From contig OW386286.2 in the NCBI GenBank assembly GCA_936432065.2, positions 113,051,519 through 113,115,518 of the forward strand: a stretch of DNA of 64,000 nt. Reading direction: 5' to 3'. The notes under the pieces are model-generated. The model ran no database searches. It worked only from the letters and a program-made list of their open reading frames with translations, and was not told the DNA's origin. Both the position numbers and the translations under genes were made by a program. This document shows positions 36,536-49,815 of the stretch, piece after piece. This DNA comes from Rutpela maculata (taxonomy: Eukaryota > Arthropoda > Insecta > Coleoptera > Cerambycidae). Numbering within the stretch: position 1 is the stretch's first letter; each line of letters begins with the position of its first letter.

Positions 36536-37211
36536 TTACTTCCACGTCCAGTGGAAGTATAGTAACGACAAAAAATTTTTAAAAAAATTTTATTGTCCAA
36601 ATAGGCTTAAAATGTCATGAAACGTCGAGATTTTAAGTTCGAGCGAAAAAAAAAATTTCTGTCTGTCGGTCTGTCTGTCTAACTTTTTTTTGTGCGCACG
36701 TTTACTCTGGAACCGTTTAAGATATTGACTTGAAATTTGGTACACATATGTACTTTAACGAGATCTAGAACTAGATTATATTTTCATCTTGTTCCGTCGA
36801 AGGGTTGGGGGGTAAACTGGGGTAAATGGGTAAATCAAGCAGATAAGAGTCCATGAAATTGGTATTTAGTATATACAAGAGAAGCTAAGGTCTCAAAAAA
36901 ATTTTTGGCATTAGCCACTCCCATTACCACCCCCCACCTCCTTATTAAAGGGGATGAAAAAAAATTGTGATTTAGTGTATGTACAGGAACCAGAAACCTC
37001 AAAATATTTTTTTACTTCATCCACCCCCCACTACCACCCCCCTATCACCACCCCCACCCCACTACCGATATGGGGTTTCGTTTTATGGGTTTTTGGGGTA
37101 GAGGATTTCAAATATTATATTATTAAAGTTCCATAAACAATTATTTTCACATACAAAGTTTTTTCGTTGTGAGTGATTTGGATAGAGAATCTGGATGTGG
37201 AAGTAGTGATT
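36536..37211 (+). mobile_element. TTACTTCC family copy 5 (right end cut)
   Basis: Starts TTACTTCCACGTCCAGTGG and runs through all interior blocks to GGATGTGGAAGTAGTGATT. There it meets a piece of an inverted copy and lacks the GGGCAGCGG end. Confidence 0.8.
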
Positions 37212-37503
37212 GTTTACTCCAAATTTACCCCAATTTCCCCCAACCCTTCGACGGAACAAGATGAAAATATAATCTAGTTCTAGATCTCGTTAATGTACAT
37301 ATGTGTACCAAATTTCAAGTCAATATCTCAAACGGTTCCAGAGTAAACGTGCGCACAAAAAAGTTACAGACCGACAGACAGAAAATTTTTTTTCGCTCAA
37401 ACTTGAAATCTCGACGTTTCATGACATTCTAAGCCTATTTGAACAATAAAAATTTTTAAAAATTTTTTTGTCGTTACTATACTTCCACTGGATGTGGAAG
37501 TAA
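37212..37503 (-). mobile_element. TTACTTCC family copy 6 (partial, inverted)
   Basis: Only the TTACTTCC-end half remains, from TTTACTCCAAATTTACCCC to GGATGTGGAAGTAA. Together with copy 5 it forms an inverted pair joined inside both elements. Confidence 0.8.
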
Positions 37504-39929
37504 TAATGGAAAGTATTCTTTGTGAAGAATCATCACTATTACTTCCATAGAATAGTCAGGTCAGCTATGCAAACAATAAAATAAATTGTTTACAATGACA
37601 ATAGTCATTACTCGTGAAATATTTATAGTTATGGAGTCGGACATACGTAAAATCTGACACAAAACTCGGGAAATCTACTAGTAGTGATATTGTGATAAAA
37701 AGACAATCAACAAAATCCTGTTTAACTGTCACGTCAACTGACGTAGGTTTGTTTCGGTGTTTCGAAGATTCGTAGTATGGCTAGTTACAATTGTACTTGG
37801 CCGAGATCAATGGATCTCTTTAACACCTGATGTATTTCTAGATGAGGTGACAACCAACAAAATCTTGTGATTGTCTTTCGAAAATATAATTAATAACAAA
37901 GAGCTGTGTTCAGATCTTATCATATGTAAATAACAGATATGTTCCAGTTATAACCACAGAGATGACAATTAAGAACTCTGTAAAGCAGAATCCTGCAAAA
38001 GTAAATAATTGTCAAATCTAAAGCTAATAAAACATCGCGGATGTGTAAATAGCGTTTGCATAACTAACCTGAATATTGCCCGGACTATAACAACAATCGT
38101 GATCAGATTTTAAAAACCAAAGAAAACTTCCCATTTATTAATCAAATAAAATAGTAAGTTAATTCTGAATATAATTAGCTATACGGTGAAATAAATCAAT
38201 ATAGAATAATTCCAAATAAATTAGCTAATCAAAAGGTACCACAGCATTGTCGCAATCGCGAAGCCGAAGATAAAGTCGTTTACTTTACTGATATTTAAAT
38301 AAATATTATTTGATACATTGTTATACTACCAGTATTTCTTCTCCCCCAGTATACAGACTAAGTCCTGGTGTATTCGAGAAAAATAGGTCCATAAAGACGC
38401 CGAAGCGTGCTCCTGTAGACTAAGTTTCTATTTTCTAGCGCTCAACAGAAAAATAGGTCTATAAAGACTAAGTTTCTTGTTGGGTGCAAAATGTTTGACA
38501 GTTAGGACCAGGTTAAGCATAAGTAGATGGTTCAAGCATAGTTGCTTGGTTTGATCTAACTGACCAAGAGACCAATTTGTGGTGGCTTTTTATACAAAAT
38601 TTCCTACGCGTTGTGTAAGAGAACATATCTATTTGATATGAAAGAGTAAGTGAGTTAGATAATATCGCCGCGGATGCTGATACGGCCCGTTCTTTGTTCT
38701 CGTTACCCTGATGCAAACGTGGTTAGTCCATTACTTAATGTGTTTATTTTAACACCATAAAATCTGTGAGTTTCGAGGCACGAAACTTCGTTTAAAAGAA
38801 ATATTCAAAACGATTTCTATACAGGAATAAAATTATTTTAAATATTATGGAACTCTAATTAGCATATTTAATAGAACTGAAGTTTTATAGCGAAAAATGA
38901 TAAAGCAAAATAGTTTCTAATTATTAGGCGGCAATTTAGTTTTATTTAATATCCAAAAATAAGTAAAATTTAATTAATAACTTAGGAAATTCTTCCACAA
39001 ATAGACGACCTAGATACGGGGCGTCTCAATATTATTTTCGTCAAATTGTCAAAATAAACTTCTACGAAATTATGAATCTGTTTGTGCCAGTCGATTGATA
39101 CTGTCGATTGATTCTTCATTGCATGAAGTTGAGATAATGCTCTTTGAGGGAGGCGTCCGCATATGCCATGTTTGATAGGCAGACTCTCATAAAAATATAT
39201 AACTAAGATAGCCTTTTCACCAACATTTATTTGTACACTTTTGAACTTTATTCAATAAAGTAATTAAGAAATTATGAAGTGATTAGGGTAACAAGAAGTG
39301 TTTAGAGGTAAGACAAATGCATCGTAAGGAGGAATATTTGAGAAAGTAGTAGGCAATCCGCGGTAGGTATAAACTTTAACATTTTCTCGTTTATTACAGG
39401 ACTGCGGTCCTCGGTCGTCTTTTATAATTAACCGAACCCCCGAGAGTAGAAAAATCTATCCTACTTTAAAGAAGGAGCGACTGGGGCCGTTAATAAAATA
39501 AATATTGTTACGTCCTTCAGACGATCGGTAGTGAGTTCTTCTATATGTTTATTCCAAATCAATCTTGCATTGAACTTATCGCAGTGGGAACTAACCAAGG
39601 GCGCATGCGCTTAAGCCTTGTTGTTTTATTATTTATTAGGAATTCATACTATTCCGGTAATATCTGTTTCAGGTTTGTTGGAACAACATATCCATAGGAC
39701 AATTATAAGCCCCCTCTTATTTCCCCTAACATTCCCTCTCCCCGAGTGGACGCCACTCGGCCGAAATATTGGGTTGGCGTCAGTTGGCGTTGTGTATACT
39801 CTGTGTGTACGCCTTTAGGTTGGGCGCATTCCCTGAGCTGCATAGCTCTTCCTACCCTCCTATCGTAGCATTCGTAGCCCGAGTATAGGACGGCATCTGG
39901 GTAAGGAGAAAATCTTATGTGCACGCATC
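37504..39929. other. Long stretch without recognised gene
   Basis: Short imperfect direct repeats of AAAAATAGGTCCATAAAGAC and AGACTAAGTTTC lie at 38372-38475. A more GC-rich patch covers 39690-39930. No motif-bearing frame and no paired LTRs were seen. Confidence 0.4.
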
Positions 39930-40760
39930 CAATCCCAGGGTTCTAAAGAATTTTTAGGATTTTCCTTGGGACCACCTTTCCCACTTCAGTAGAAGTCAAA
40001 ACTACCTGTCCTAAGTGTTGTAGTCTTGGCGGACCAGGATCTTGCAAAAACAAGTATATGTTTCGCAGTATTAGTTGCTTCCATACTTGGGATGGTATCT
40101 AAATGGCCAATGTCCTGTGAAAAGACCTATAATTAGCCCAAATTCTGGTTTGCTGAGATCGAGTAGCTCCTTTGTTCTTTTTTGTGAATAACTTATGCAG
40201 TTTTTCGCTTGTCTTTGACCTGAAGTTAAACTTTAGTAGGAGGATTTTTTTTCATCATTTTCTTATATCCTCCATTCTGTGATATTTTGCTCCCATAGAA
40301 CGACTCCGGTCCGATGAATGACGATTAAGCGAATTGTCCTGCAAGATCATCTGCAATCTGATCCCTTTTTATAACTTTATGTTCAGACATCCACATCAAA
40401 GTAACCTTGTTGTTTCTTGTCAGTTACTTTACTGTTTGTAGACATTCCCAAGCAATTTTAGACTCAAAAGTAAATGAACTTAGAGTCTCAATAGCTAGTT
40501 GGCAGACTGAAAATAAATAAATTCTTGCTCTTCGTTTCCCTTTTTTTGAATTCTCGAACTCATTTTCTCCTGGCAAATGGTGAGAGTGTTAGCCTAAGCC
40601 CTTTGACAGCCTATATTTTGGCACCTAGTCCTTCATTCATCTTAGATCCTTCTGCGTGCCAAATGATCGACCCTCTTTCAACTTACGGTCATCCAGAGCT
40701 CCATACCTGGCGATCAGAACAAAGGTTCGTTTGAAGTCAAAGCTAATCGGTGTGGATTCT
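39930..40760 (-). pseudogene. Degenerate LINE with RNase H domain
   Basis: On the minus strand, from high to low coordinates, broken frames give LAIETLSSFTFESKIAWECL, then NNKVTLMWMSEHKV and DQIADDLAG. This is the second half of a LINE RNase H (compare L-WVPGH and NE-AD-LA). Next come LLDLSKPEFGLIIGLFTGHW (compare LLTGHCPL) and degenerate Cys-containing remnants. The first catalytic Asp of the DSQ motif is lost. Several stops and shifts make it inactive. An RNase H suggests an I/R1/LOA-like clade rather than plain Jockey. It ends 64 bp from copy C. Confidence 0.65.
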
Positions 40761-40823
40761 GTGGATTTAGTCATTAATTTTTACTGAAGTCTATTTACTA
40801 ACGTTACATGACCAACAGCCTTG

Positions 40824-42725
40824 TAGTACGTCGGGTACACCAAAGAACGCTGCTCTTTTTGATTGGAATGTGCCACTTTCTGTGGTCATAGTTGATGCCA
40901 AAAGGTAACTTTTAAATTAGGGAGCCACTTGAAAATCCGTGCAGAACACTAAAATGGCCGCCATTAGCCACATTAAATTTTTTTGTATCTCAGCTCCTAA
41001 TAGTCTAATTTCAATTTTCTTCTTTTTTGTTCAAAAGCTCTCGTGAAGAGGACACTTTTTTGTCCCTATACATTTATGACACTTACGACACTTTAAAGGT
41101 TCTGCGTAATTTTCAGAAAAATAAATAATTCTTCATTTCCACGAACTTTTGGAGAATATGTGATACGGAATTCAAAAACAGAATTTTGAATGATGCTGAG
41201 AGGTTCCATACAAATAGAATACATATTTCTTGGGATACTTACTCAAAAACCTGTCTGACGAATCGTTTGAGAGATAAGAGAGGCGTTGGTCTTCGTCGCC
41301 AAGTAGCACAAGAAAATATGCTACCAAAGAAATGGAATTACTTCCTCTGCTGCAATAAGACTAAAACATAACTCTTCAAATTACTTTGAGAATATGCATT
41401 TTTGACGTTTGATTGGGCTCATATCAGTACTGAAATTGACGGCATAATTCATTCATCTCATCCGGAAGAAACTTCAATTGATGGAGTACAATGCAGCCAA
41501 CAGGAAGAAGCAGACGGCAGGATTTTTCCGAACGTTAAAATAATTATTTGCACAGTAGATACTGATGTAGTTATTTGGGCAATCTCTTTCTTTCACATTC
41601 TCAAAATTGCGGGACTTCAATAGGTTGGATTCTCTTTGATGCTGGGAAGGGTCAGAGATACATGAGCATTAATGCCATGTTTGAAAGTATGGGTGAACAT
41701 AAAGCTGTTGGATTGAGAGGATTCCATGCATTCACTGAAATCAGATGTAACGTCATCATTTGCAATGAAAGGGAAACAGACTGCCTGGAAAGTGTGGAAA
41801 TCGTTTCCTGAAGCTGCTGAAGCCTTCCAAGCTATCTCTCTACTACAACAGTCTATTTCTGACGAGACTTTTCAAGTTCTGCTTACTGTTTTGCTTTACT
41901 ACAAAGACGCAGAAGACTTCTCAGTGAATCATGTTAGAAAGCTTCTCTTTACTTCAAAAAGTCGCAGTCTATAAAGTCTGCCCGCAACAAAAGAGGCACT
42001 AAGGCAGCATTATTGTCTTCGATCAGCGTAAGTTTGGGGTCATACGTGCTCAGTGATGGACAACATTCTAGGGCCAGAGGGATATGGATGGACCATGGTT
42101 GCTGGGGAGTGGACGCCGGTCTGGTCTCGTCTTCCTTTTATTAAGGCAGCTTGCAGAGAATTGATTAAGTGTAATTGCTCCGGATGCCGTACACGATGCT
42201 CCCGTTCAAAGACCAAGGTTCCATGCACGCTACTTTGCACAAAATGCATTGGGGGTCGACAATGCAGCAATAAATACAATAAAAGGTATGCGTTTAAATG
42301 ATTATTTTTAAATTCGTCTCACAGTTTCAAGATCATAATATTGCTTTGTTGATGCAATGCCTTTATATAATAATAATAATATATAATTATTCTGTTCCAA
42401 GGATGAATTGGAAGATGAAGATCGTGATCTAGAATCATAAGAGTTGTATAGAAGCAGTTCATTTACATTAGTATTTCTTAGTATTTAGTCGTTTTTTGTT
42501 TGTAAAAATTGAAATCGGATCATTAGGAGCTGAAATAAAAAAAAAATTAGTGTGGCTAATGGAAGCCATCTTTAATGGCCGTCATTCTGGTGTTCTGCGC
42601 CGATTTTCAACTGGCTCCCTATCTGAAAAGTTACCTCTTGGCATCAAATATGACCACAGAAAGTGGCACATTGCAATCAAAAAGTGCAGCTTTTTGGCTT
42701 TTCTAGCCATGTACCCGACGTACTA
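40824..42725 (+). mobile_element. Long-TIR DNA transposon, copy C (both ends present), Academ-like
   Basis: The left end is TAGTACGTCGGGTAC and the right end GTACCCGACGTACTA. The flanking trinucleotide TTG is present on both sides (40821-40823 and 42726-42728). The TIRs match over about 200 bp or more (left 40824-41040, right 42509-42725), sharing AATGTGCCACTTTCTGTGGT and ATGGCCGCCATT-like words. The inside carries the broken nuclease frame. An XPG-type nuclease, a Cys-rich tail and a 3-bp TSD together resemble the Academ superfamily as I remember it. A DDE transposase frame was not seen, so this copy is non-autonomous. Confidence 0.7.
41186..42290 (+). pseudogene. Broken XPG-like nuclease TE protein, copy C
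   Basis: The first frame gives SWDTY, RLRDKRGVGLRRQV and PKKWNYF (compare WDTYIPD and TREKRGEG-RRKV in copy A). A second gives DGVQCSQQEEADGRIF and CTVDTDVVIWAISFF. A third gives YMSINAMFESMGEHKAVG and GFHAFT with the same lesion as copy B. Next come TSSFAMKGKQTAWKVWK, LTVLLYYKDAEDFSVN and RKLLF, then EGYGWTMVAGEWTPVW and a Cys-rich tail RELIKCNCSGCRTRC. It covers more of the protein than copy B. EADTR has become EADGR here. Inactive, with several shifts. Confidence 0.75.
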
Positions 42726-42728
42726 TTG

Positions 42729-43791
42729 GGCTCGTTCCACCAAACTGCTTCTACTCGTGTGAAAAGATTCGTTTTCGAAACTTGTTGTTTAAAATACTAT
42801 TTCGGACGCTGTGAGCGACAGAAAAAGTAATATCCATAGCAACGTGTATTTTATTTAATACACCGGCCATGCGATATTAACACAATGCGTTTTTGGTGGT
42901 GAAATTCGAGATTTTTTATTTTTATTTTTTTTTTATAGCTAATCGACGTTTGAAGAAAAAATTGCATGATTTATTCGGAGTAAAAGCTACTTGTGAGTAT
43001 CAATTTTACTCCTAATAAAACAATATACTATTATCCTTATAATAATAATATGATATAATCACTGACGGATGCCGGTTGAATACCCGATATATGCACAACA
43101 TCGATTAGAATAGCTAATACTGTAATTCGATTAGAAAAAGTGTAAAAAAGGTAATTCTGTTAATCGGGAATCCGAGTGAATGTCAATGAAGCACTAAAGA
43201 ATTTAATAGTTGCTATAATTTAATAACTTCTTTTTTACTTAAGCAGAAAATACGAAATTAAAACTGGCTGGGGAAAGGTTTTAGGTACTTCAATACTTTA
43301 TAAAATGAAATTACCTGAGAAAAACAATGTTGAACTAATATAATAATTGTATTGTATTCAGAGTATGTTATTTTTAGCCTTTTCTGATTGTTGAAATAAA
43401 ACTGAGGGAGAGTTCAATTTTCTAATGCTGTTAAGGATTACTTTCTATGTGTTCATATTATATAAAAAAAAATGCTTATACCAACAATAATATAAAACTT
43501 CTCTCAAAATATACTTTTACTTCCATGCACAATCATTTATTCATAGTAAAAACAAACAGTTACGATTTATTTATCGCCACAATTATACATTTGTATTCAT
43601 TGTTCGTACGGTATCGTCCTGTGTAGGGGTCAGAGTTATTTTTATAACCGCAATTACTAAACTAACCTCTTTTTATAGTCACACATATTTATAAACCTAA
43701 AATAAAACGTACGTAGTTGTTTAGTTATGTTTTATTAAAAAACGACGTTAAAAGCGACTGATACTTGCTTGGAAGCAAAGAAATGATATTT
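42729..43791. other. AT-rich stretch without recognised gene
   Basis: Nothing recognised. Confidence 0.45.
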
Positions 43792-44469
43792 TTACTTCCA
43801 CGTCCAGTGGAAGTATAGTAACGACAAAAAAAATTTTTTAAAATTTTTATTGCCCAAATAGGCTTAAAATGTCATGAAACGTCGAGATTTTAAGTTTGAG
43901 CGAAAAAAAAATTTCTGTCTGTCGGTCTGTCTGTAACTTTTTTTTGTGCGCACGTTTACTCTGGAACCATTTGAGATATTGACTTGAAATTTGGTACACA
44001 TATGTACTTTAACGAGATCTAGAACTAGATTATATTTTCATCTTGTTCCGTCGAAGGGTTGGGGGGTAAATTGGGGTAAATGGGTAAATCAAGCAGGTAA
44101 GAGTCAATAAAATTGGTATTTAGTATATATATAAGAGAAGCTGAGGTCTCAAAAAAATTTTTGGCATTAGCCACCCCCACTTCCTTATTAAAGGGGATGA
44201 AAAAAAATGTGATTTAGTGCATGTACAGGAACCAGAAATCTCAAAATATTTTTTTACTTCATCCACCCCACTACCACCCCCCTATCACCACCCCCACCCC
44301 ACTACCGATGTAAGGTATCGTTTTATGGGTTTTTGGGGTAGAGGATTTCAAATATAATATTATTAAAGTTCCATAAACAATTATTTTCACATACAAAGTT
44401 TTTTCGTTGTGAGTGACTTGGATAGAGAATCTGGATGTGGAAGTAGTGATTCCTTGGGCAGCGGTTTTT
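43792..44469 (+). mobile_element. TTACTTCC family copy 7 (full length)
   Basis: Both ends are intact: TTACTTCCACGTCCAGTGG and CCTTGGGCAGCGGTTTTT. The interior is complete, with slightly shortened C-rich tracts. Confidence 0.85.
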
Positions 44470-45633
44470 CTTTTTGTAATAATGAGTTTTAGGATTAACA
44501 TAATCGGGGAGCTATCGTCACGTTTGGATTTGTCTAAAATATACTAGAAATGTACTAGTACAATCGATATTTTTTACAAAAATGGCGTAGATCAATTTTT
44601 TGTTAAGCGTCGGGGGTGTCTCCTGAGTATTTTGCCAAGTTGGTGAGGTCGAGGAGGTGTTAGCCGCCATCTTTGCGAAAAGTTCAAACGTAAATATCTC
44701 GCGATGCTATGACAAAACTTGTCAGGACCTTTTTTCTTCAGAACTAAATTCTGTTCAATTTCTAGAACTAGCCGTTTGTGCGTCAAAGTTAGTAAAAAGT
44801 GGTTTTTGCGAATTATTTCGTAAACTGTTGAACGTACAATTAAAATATCAAATAACAATCTAGTAAAGCATTACATTATCTACAATTTCTGTCACAGACG
44901 CCATTTTGTAGGAATAGTTTCGAGTTACAGCCCGTCAAAAGTTATAAAAAACTAGAATTTTCTGAAACAAGAGCTGTAAACGGACGAAAAAATTTGAGCG
45001 TCTAAGTCATGCTAGATGTTTACGAGAACATTATTTGAGGATTATATTTTTGTAATTATTGACTATTTGCAGTAACAAAATGGCGACGCTATTATTTAAA
45101 AAATGTGAAGAAGCTCATTCTTTCTCTGATATTTTTTTTGTTTATTATGCTATAGAAACAGTGACAATCATTTGAAAGCTTAATTAACATTCTTTTATTT
45201 TGGCCACTAGCATTTATGATGTAAGCTTCTGAGATATTTAACATTTAAACTATATACTTCGTCGTCTTGTAAACGTTCGGGCGCCATCTTATATTTCCAG
45301 ATCTTCGAAACCATTTATTCCACGGCAATTAAAAAAAAAAACAGAAATTTGTCCTCAATTTAGTAGCTTGCTTAATTAGCTCTAGCAATTTTCGCTAAAT
45401 GTAAAGCTTTTCTAGTTATTTGGCGAAAACCGTTTTGAAATACATCTTTTTTCAAGCTAAAATCGCGATATTATAATGATAATAATAATAATGTGTCTTT
45501 ATTAAGGGCGAAGTTAACCCTACATGTGTGGTTTTCTCAAGTCATTGTAACTTAAACACTATTAATTTATATGAAAAGTTGCATAGAGCTTTTTCTTCTC
45601 AAAATTTAATTCTTTTTCAGCACCAATGTTTTC
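44470..45633. other. Stretch with scattered CGCCATCTT/AAAATGGCG words, no gene
   Basis: Several GCCATCTT and ATGGCG words occur at 44667, 44900, 45079 and 45290. They hint at an old repeat, but no boundaries are visible. Confidence 0.35.
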
Positions 45634-45664
45634 TTTATGTGCCATTCCTGAAATGGCACATAAA
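45634..45664. repeat. Perfect 13-bp-stem hairpin
   Basis: TTTATGTGCCATT pairs with its complement AATGGCACATAAA across a short loop. Confidence 0.7.
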
Positions 45665-45754
45665 ATCTAGTTACTGCTCTATGTAAGATTATTTATCGAC
45701 AATATTAATAAGTCACTAGGTAACATAAGATTTTTGTATTAAAACCAAAAATAT

Positions 45755-45862
45755 AGTATATTATTCAATGAGCGATAATGTAGGTAATAACTCACGCAGA
45801 TGAAGTTTACTGTAATTCATCAACTGAGTTATTATCATTACCGCAAGTTGAATACTATACTT
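45755..45862. repeat. About 105-bp imperfect hairpin
   Basis: ATAGTAT...TTCAA, GGTAATAACTCA and GATGAA face TTCATC, TGAGTTATTATCATTACC and TTGAATACTATAC. Small bulges interrupt the stem. Confidence 0.65.
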
Positions 45863-47334
45863 TATCTACGATTATAACAATAAATATTAAATTGAGAAAA
45901 TTTTGTTTAAATTACTCAGTTTGTTTATTAATAAACTTAACTGTAAAATTTAATTTTTGTACACACTTTTATATTTATTCTGCGATTTTTCGGGTAATAA
46001 ATTATGTATTGTATCATTACTTGTTTTCATTCTGGTGGTGTACCTACATATTAGTTCATCTTCACTAACCGAATTCATCATTTTTGGCACAATTATTACT
46101 TAACTTGATTTGAAATCGTCGAAACTATTCAAACATGATAAATCACCTTCCTCCCCTCAATAATAATGGACCGTTCTATTTCACCGTATCGGAAAAGAAT
46201 TTCTCTCGGACAGAGCCACCTTCTTTGTATCGCGCGTTACGTCGATTGGACAGGCTAGGCATGAAGATAGAGGTGATTGGCTCTGTACCTCATTATAACT
46301 CACGTTATTTGTTTATAGATACTATTAATTGTTCAAAAGCAGTTCATTAATTAGTATATAACCTAATAAGAGTAGATAAACATACTTACATAACAGTCCG
46401 TTTTCATTGCTGTGAATATTATAAAAACTTGGGTGAACTTCAGACAACGGATAAGTAATCTAAAAAAACTTTTTAACCATGCCACTGCATTGTGTACAAA
46501 CAAATATCTATTCTTAATCCTCGGCTTTAATTCCATGTAAACTTATTTCTTACATTAAAATTGAATTAATAATGTAATATTTTTCATGATAATAAGTAAT
46601 GTCTATAAAACTTTCTGAAAGAGAACTTCACTCCCTTTCAAAAAGTTTTGTAAACATTTCAAGTAGGGTTAACATAAAAGCAGTTTAAAGCATTATTCAT
46701 AAATAAAAATACAAATTTCTGGTTTCCTTTGAACACAAAGAATACAATTGAATTTCCAATGGAGGGGTGTTTCTATTTTTAAAAACGTAAATTGCACAAA
46801 GGTTTCCTTTTGCATGCCCTAACTTTCAAAGCAATTTGAGTAAGTGTCTTTGAAAATCTAGACGTACATCCCACAAAGAAATGACCGAGAATTAGGCTCT
46901 AGCAGAGAACGAAGGAACATACATACCCACACACACACATAGACTGTTAAACACATTACCCTCTTTTGCTTGGTGCACTCTGGTAAAAATAGTCTTTTAT
47001 TAACGTTCCAACAAATGATACACAGTGAATTTAATATTATTTGCAGAAGAGAATTAAGTCTAACATAATTTGTAAGTTTATTGTTCTTTTTCAAACGACA
47101 AGATTTAAAACATTGTTAAAACTGAAAAACCTTTCAAGAGTAAAATGTAGCCAGATATTACCCTGTACGAATAATAGACTAATGCACTTAAGATTTGTGT
47201 TACCTTTTAATTATATGATCCGATTGATGAGGCCTGACTAATGCCAAAGCAATTACTACCCCAATTTGTTAATACTTGAGTTAGGTAAACATTAAATAAT
47301 CCAGCAAACACACTATAGACGGTAAAGCTATGGG
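45863..47334. other. Stretch without recognised gene
   Basis: The frame at 46135-46350 is in a more balanced-composition patch but shows no domain I recognise. Confidence 0.35.
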
Positions 47335-47725
47335 CCATTAGATTTATCACTGGTAAAGTGTTGGCAACTTTTGCCAATACCTGAAAAGCGAATACAAAGT
47401 ACTGTTTAACATTGTATCCTGTGTTCTGTAATGGTAAGTTGATGGCCGTATGTGTTTAATACGCCCATTTGTTATTGCATACTTATTGGAATAATTTCAC
47501 CATCGTTGGTAGGTACGTTAAATATATAAAAGCACGCTTTTGTCAATACCAAAAAAGATAATACAAAGTTCTGTTTATACTATTATTATACGTAATGTGT
47601 TTAAGACGCCTCTGTGTTATTGTGTATTTGGAAATGCTTAACCATCACTGGTATATTACATATATAAAAACAATTTATTGGCAATAACTGAAAAGTGAAT
47701 ACAAATTACTTGTCTATAAACATTA
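47335..47725 (+). repeat. Degenerate tandem repeat, three units of about 140-170 bp
   Basis: AATACAAAGTACTGTTT-like words recur at 47391, 47560 and 47699. Each is preceded by CCATCACTGGTA-like and GGCAATACC-like words. Confidence 0.6.
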
Positions 47726-48189
47726 TAACCTCCTTCTGATTTTTAGGACAAGATGGGAGGCATTCATGTTTCCATTCGATCGAAAAGTAGATCTAGTGGT
47801 CTAGTATGTTAAAAGAAGAACTTAACAAACAAAACATTGTTTAGAATAAAACTATCAGCTAGGGATATCAACAGTTCTGTGTAATCTGTAAATATCTATG
47901 CATATTGAATATAACAAATATATTGTTAAAACAGTGTATTTAATATACACAACACAATTTCGTAATAGGAAACAGATTCGATTTCGGAAACGTCAGCACA
48001 ATAGGTACGTTATTTTCATATATTTGTTCTTATTCATTATTTGTCAAAAACTGCTCCTTTGACGTAAAAGTCACAGGCGTAGAGGTTATTTTTCAGTAAA
48101 ACACTGGATAATTGTACTATTTTGTAGATTTCACGAACATTGTTTTAGAAAAAAATACATGGGGCAGAGGATCCCAACAAGAAACACAG
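47726..48189. other. Stretch without recognised gene
   Basis: Nothing recognised. Confidence 0.4.
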
Positions 48190-48780
48190 AAAAACAATAA
48201 TTATATGAAAATTAATGAACATTCCTGAATGTTCTTGGGGTTTCGAGAATATCCTCAAATAATTCAAATCGTTCTATTGAAAACGAATGGCATAAGGACA
48301 AATCAGAAGACATTCACCAATGGGGAAGAAAGAGCAATAAAATAATATATAATTCATAAAGGCTGATTCAGTAGTTTAGAGGCAAACAAGATATTTTTGG
48401 ACACAGATAACTGAAATAATGTATGAGATTTAATGAGCATTCGTGAATATTCGTGAGACTTCAAGAACATTTTCGAGTTTTCCAGAATCTAAAATAAATG
48501 ATATAAGGGCAAATAATACGTAATTTTTAGGGATTGATTCAGTAATTTAGGCGCAAAAGACAGACGTTTGGATACAGATAACTGAATATTTGATTTAATT
48601 TGAACATTCTATTGAAAACGAAGGGCATTTGAGCAAATCAAAGGGCAGTCGAGGCAATAGGGAAGAAAGCGCCATAAAATTACATATAATTTATAGGGAT
48701 TGATTCAGTAGTTTTGAAGCGAAGAACTTTCAGCACAGATAACTAGATAACTGAAATAATATATATTTTAAATATTATTT
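48190..48780 (+). repeat. Degenerate tandem repeat, three units of about 167 bp
   Basis: GATTGATTCAGTAGTTT recurs at 48363, 48532 and 48698. Each is followed by a GACACAGATAACTGAAATAAT-like segment and preceded by CTATTGAAAACGAAGGGCAT-like or GGGAAGAAAG-like words. Confidence 0.65.
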
Positions 48781-49815
48781 ATTTTAATTACCTAAGTAAA
48801 TATATATATTGTTACTGTTACTAAGTCAACCAAAAAGATATAACCAAATATAAATAAAAATAGTGTTACGTTTTGTTTTTCAATTTAAAGTAAATATATG
48901 ATTTTTGGAAGAAAAATAAAAAGAAATGGGGTTATGTGGAGACCGTGTTTTATTTTTATCAGCTTTTTGTTCTTAGGATCATTTTTAACGTAAGATGTAA
49001 TGGAAGAGAGGAAACCACGTTTTGCACAATTTTAAAAAATATATATTTCCTACAAAAGGAGCTGATGACTAAGGTATTATGCATACAGTGTTCAAAATAA
49101 CATTTTTTATTCAAGAAACGACTATTTCGTCGTACCTTCTCTCACAAATAAAAGGGTACAAATTCGGCAGGTCTCCGAGCGTAGGCAACAAATTTTACAG
49201 CAGATCCTCTTCATACATACATAATCGAGAGTGTATCCAGTCTCTCCATTTAACATATATACATGAACCACAGTAACATGCAGCTAGAATGATAATAAAT
49301 TATGATATGGTGTATAATTTAAAAAGTGTGTTAGTCGGTTAAACAGCACACGTTCAAAGCTATTGTTCCTAAATTTGGTGTAATATTGTCCGCAAAGAAT
49401 TATTGCAGTGCTGCATTTTAGTACTACACAAGTTGCAATTTTTTATTTAGAACTGTTTTGTCATGAGTGTCAAGTTTTACGATCTTACATGAAAATAATG
49501 GTAAACAAATAAAAATTTCGTAACCTTTCTTGTTTTCAATTTTAATATTGGGTACTTTGAGGAATGCACTGATAATTTACGCAAAAATATGTATTTTAAA
49601 TAAATGTATTATAATTTTTGTCTTATTACAATAATTAAATCAGACATTAAACAATAACTGCTTAGCAAGGGAACCAAGTTAGAAATTTGTCCAAAAGCGT
49701 TTCTTAAACAGAAATTTAAAATGCACTATATATCCTTTGCATTAAAAAGCAGAGCAATAGATATTGTCTAAAATCGTATTTCCTGTCAAACCAAGTGTCA
49801 GACATAAACAATTAT
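48781..49815. other. AT-rich stretch without recognised gene
   Basis: The frame at 49079-49276 has no known motif. Confidence 0.4.

Noticed and set aside
46135..46350. Possible host exon or small gene
   Set aside because: Composition is slightly more balanced than its surroundings, but there is no domain, no splice context I can defend, and it is short.
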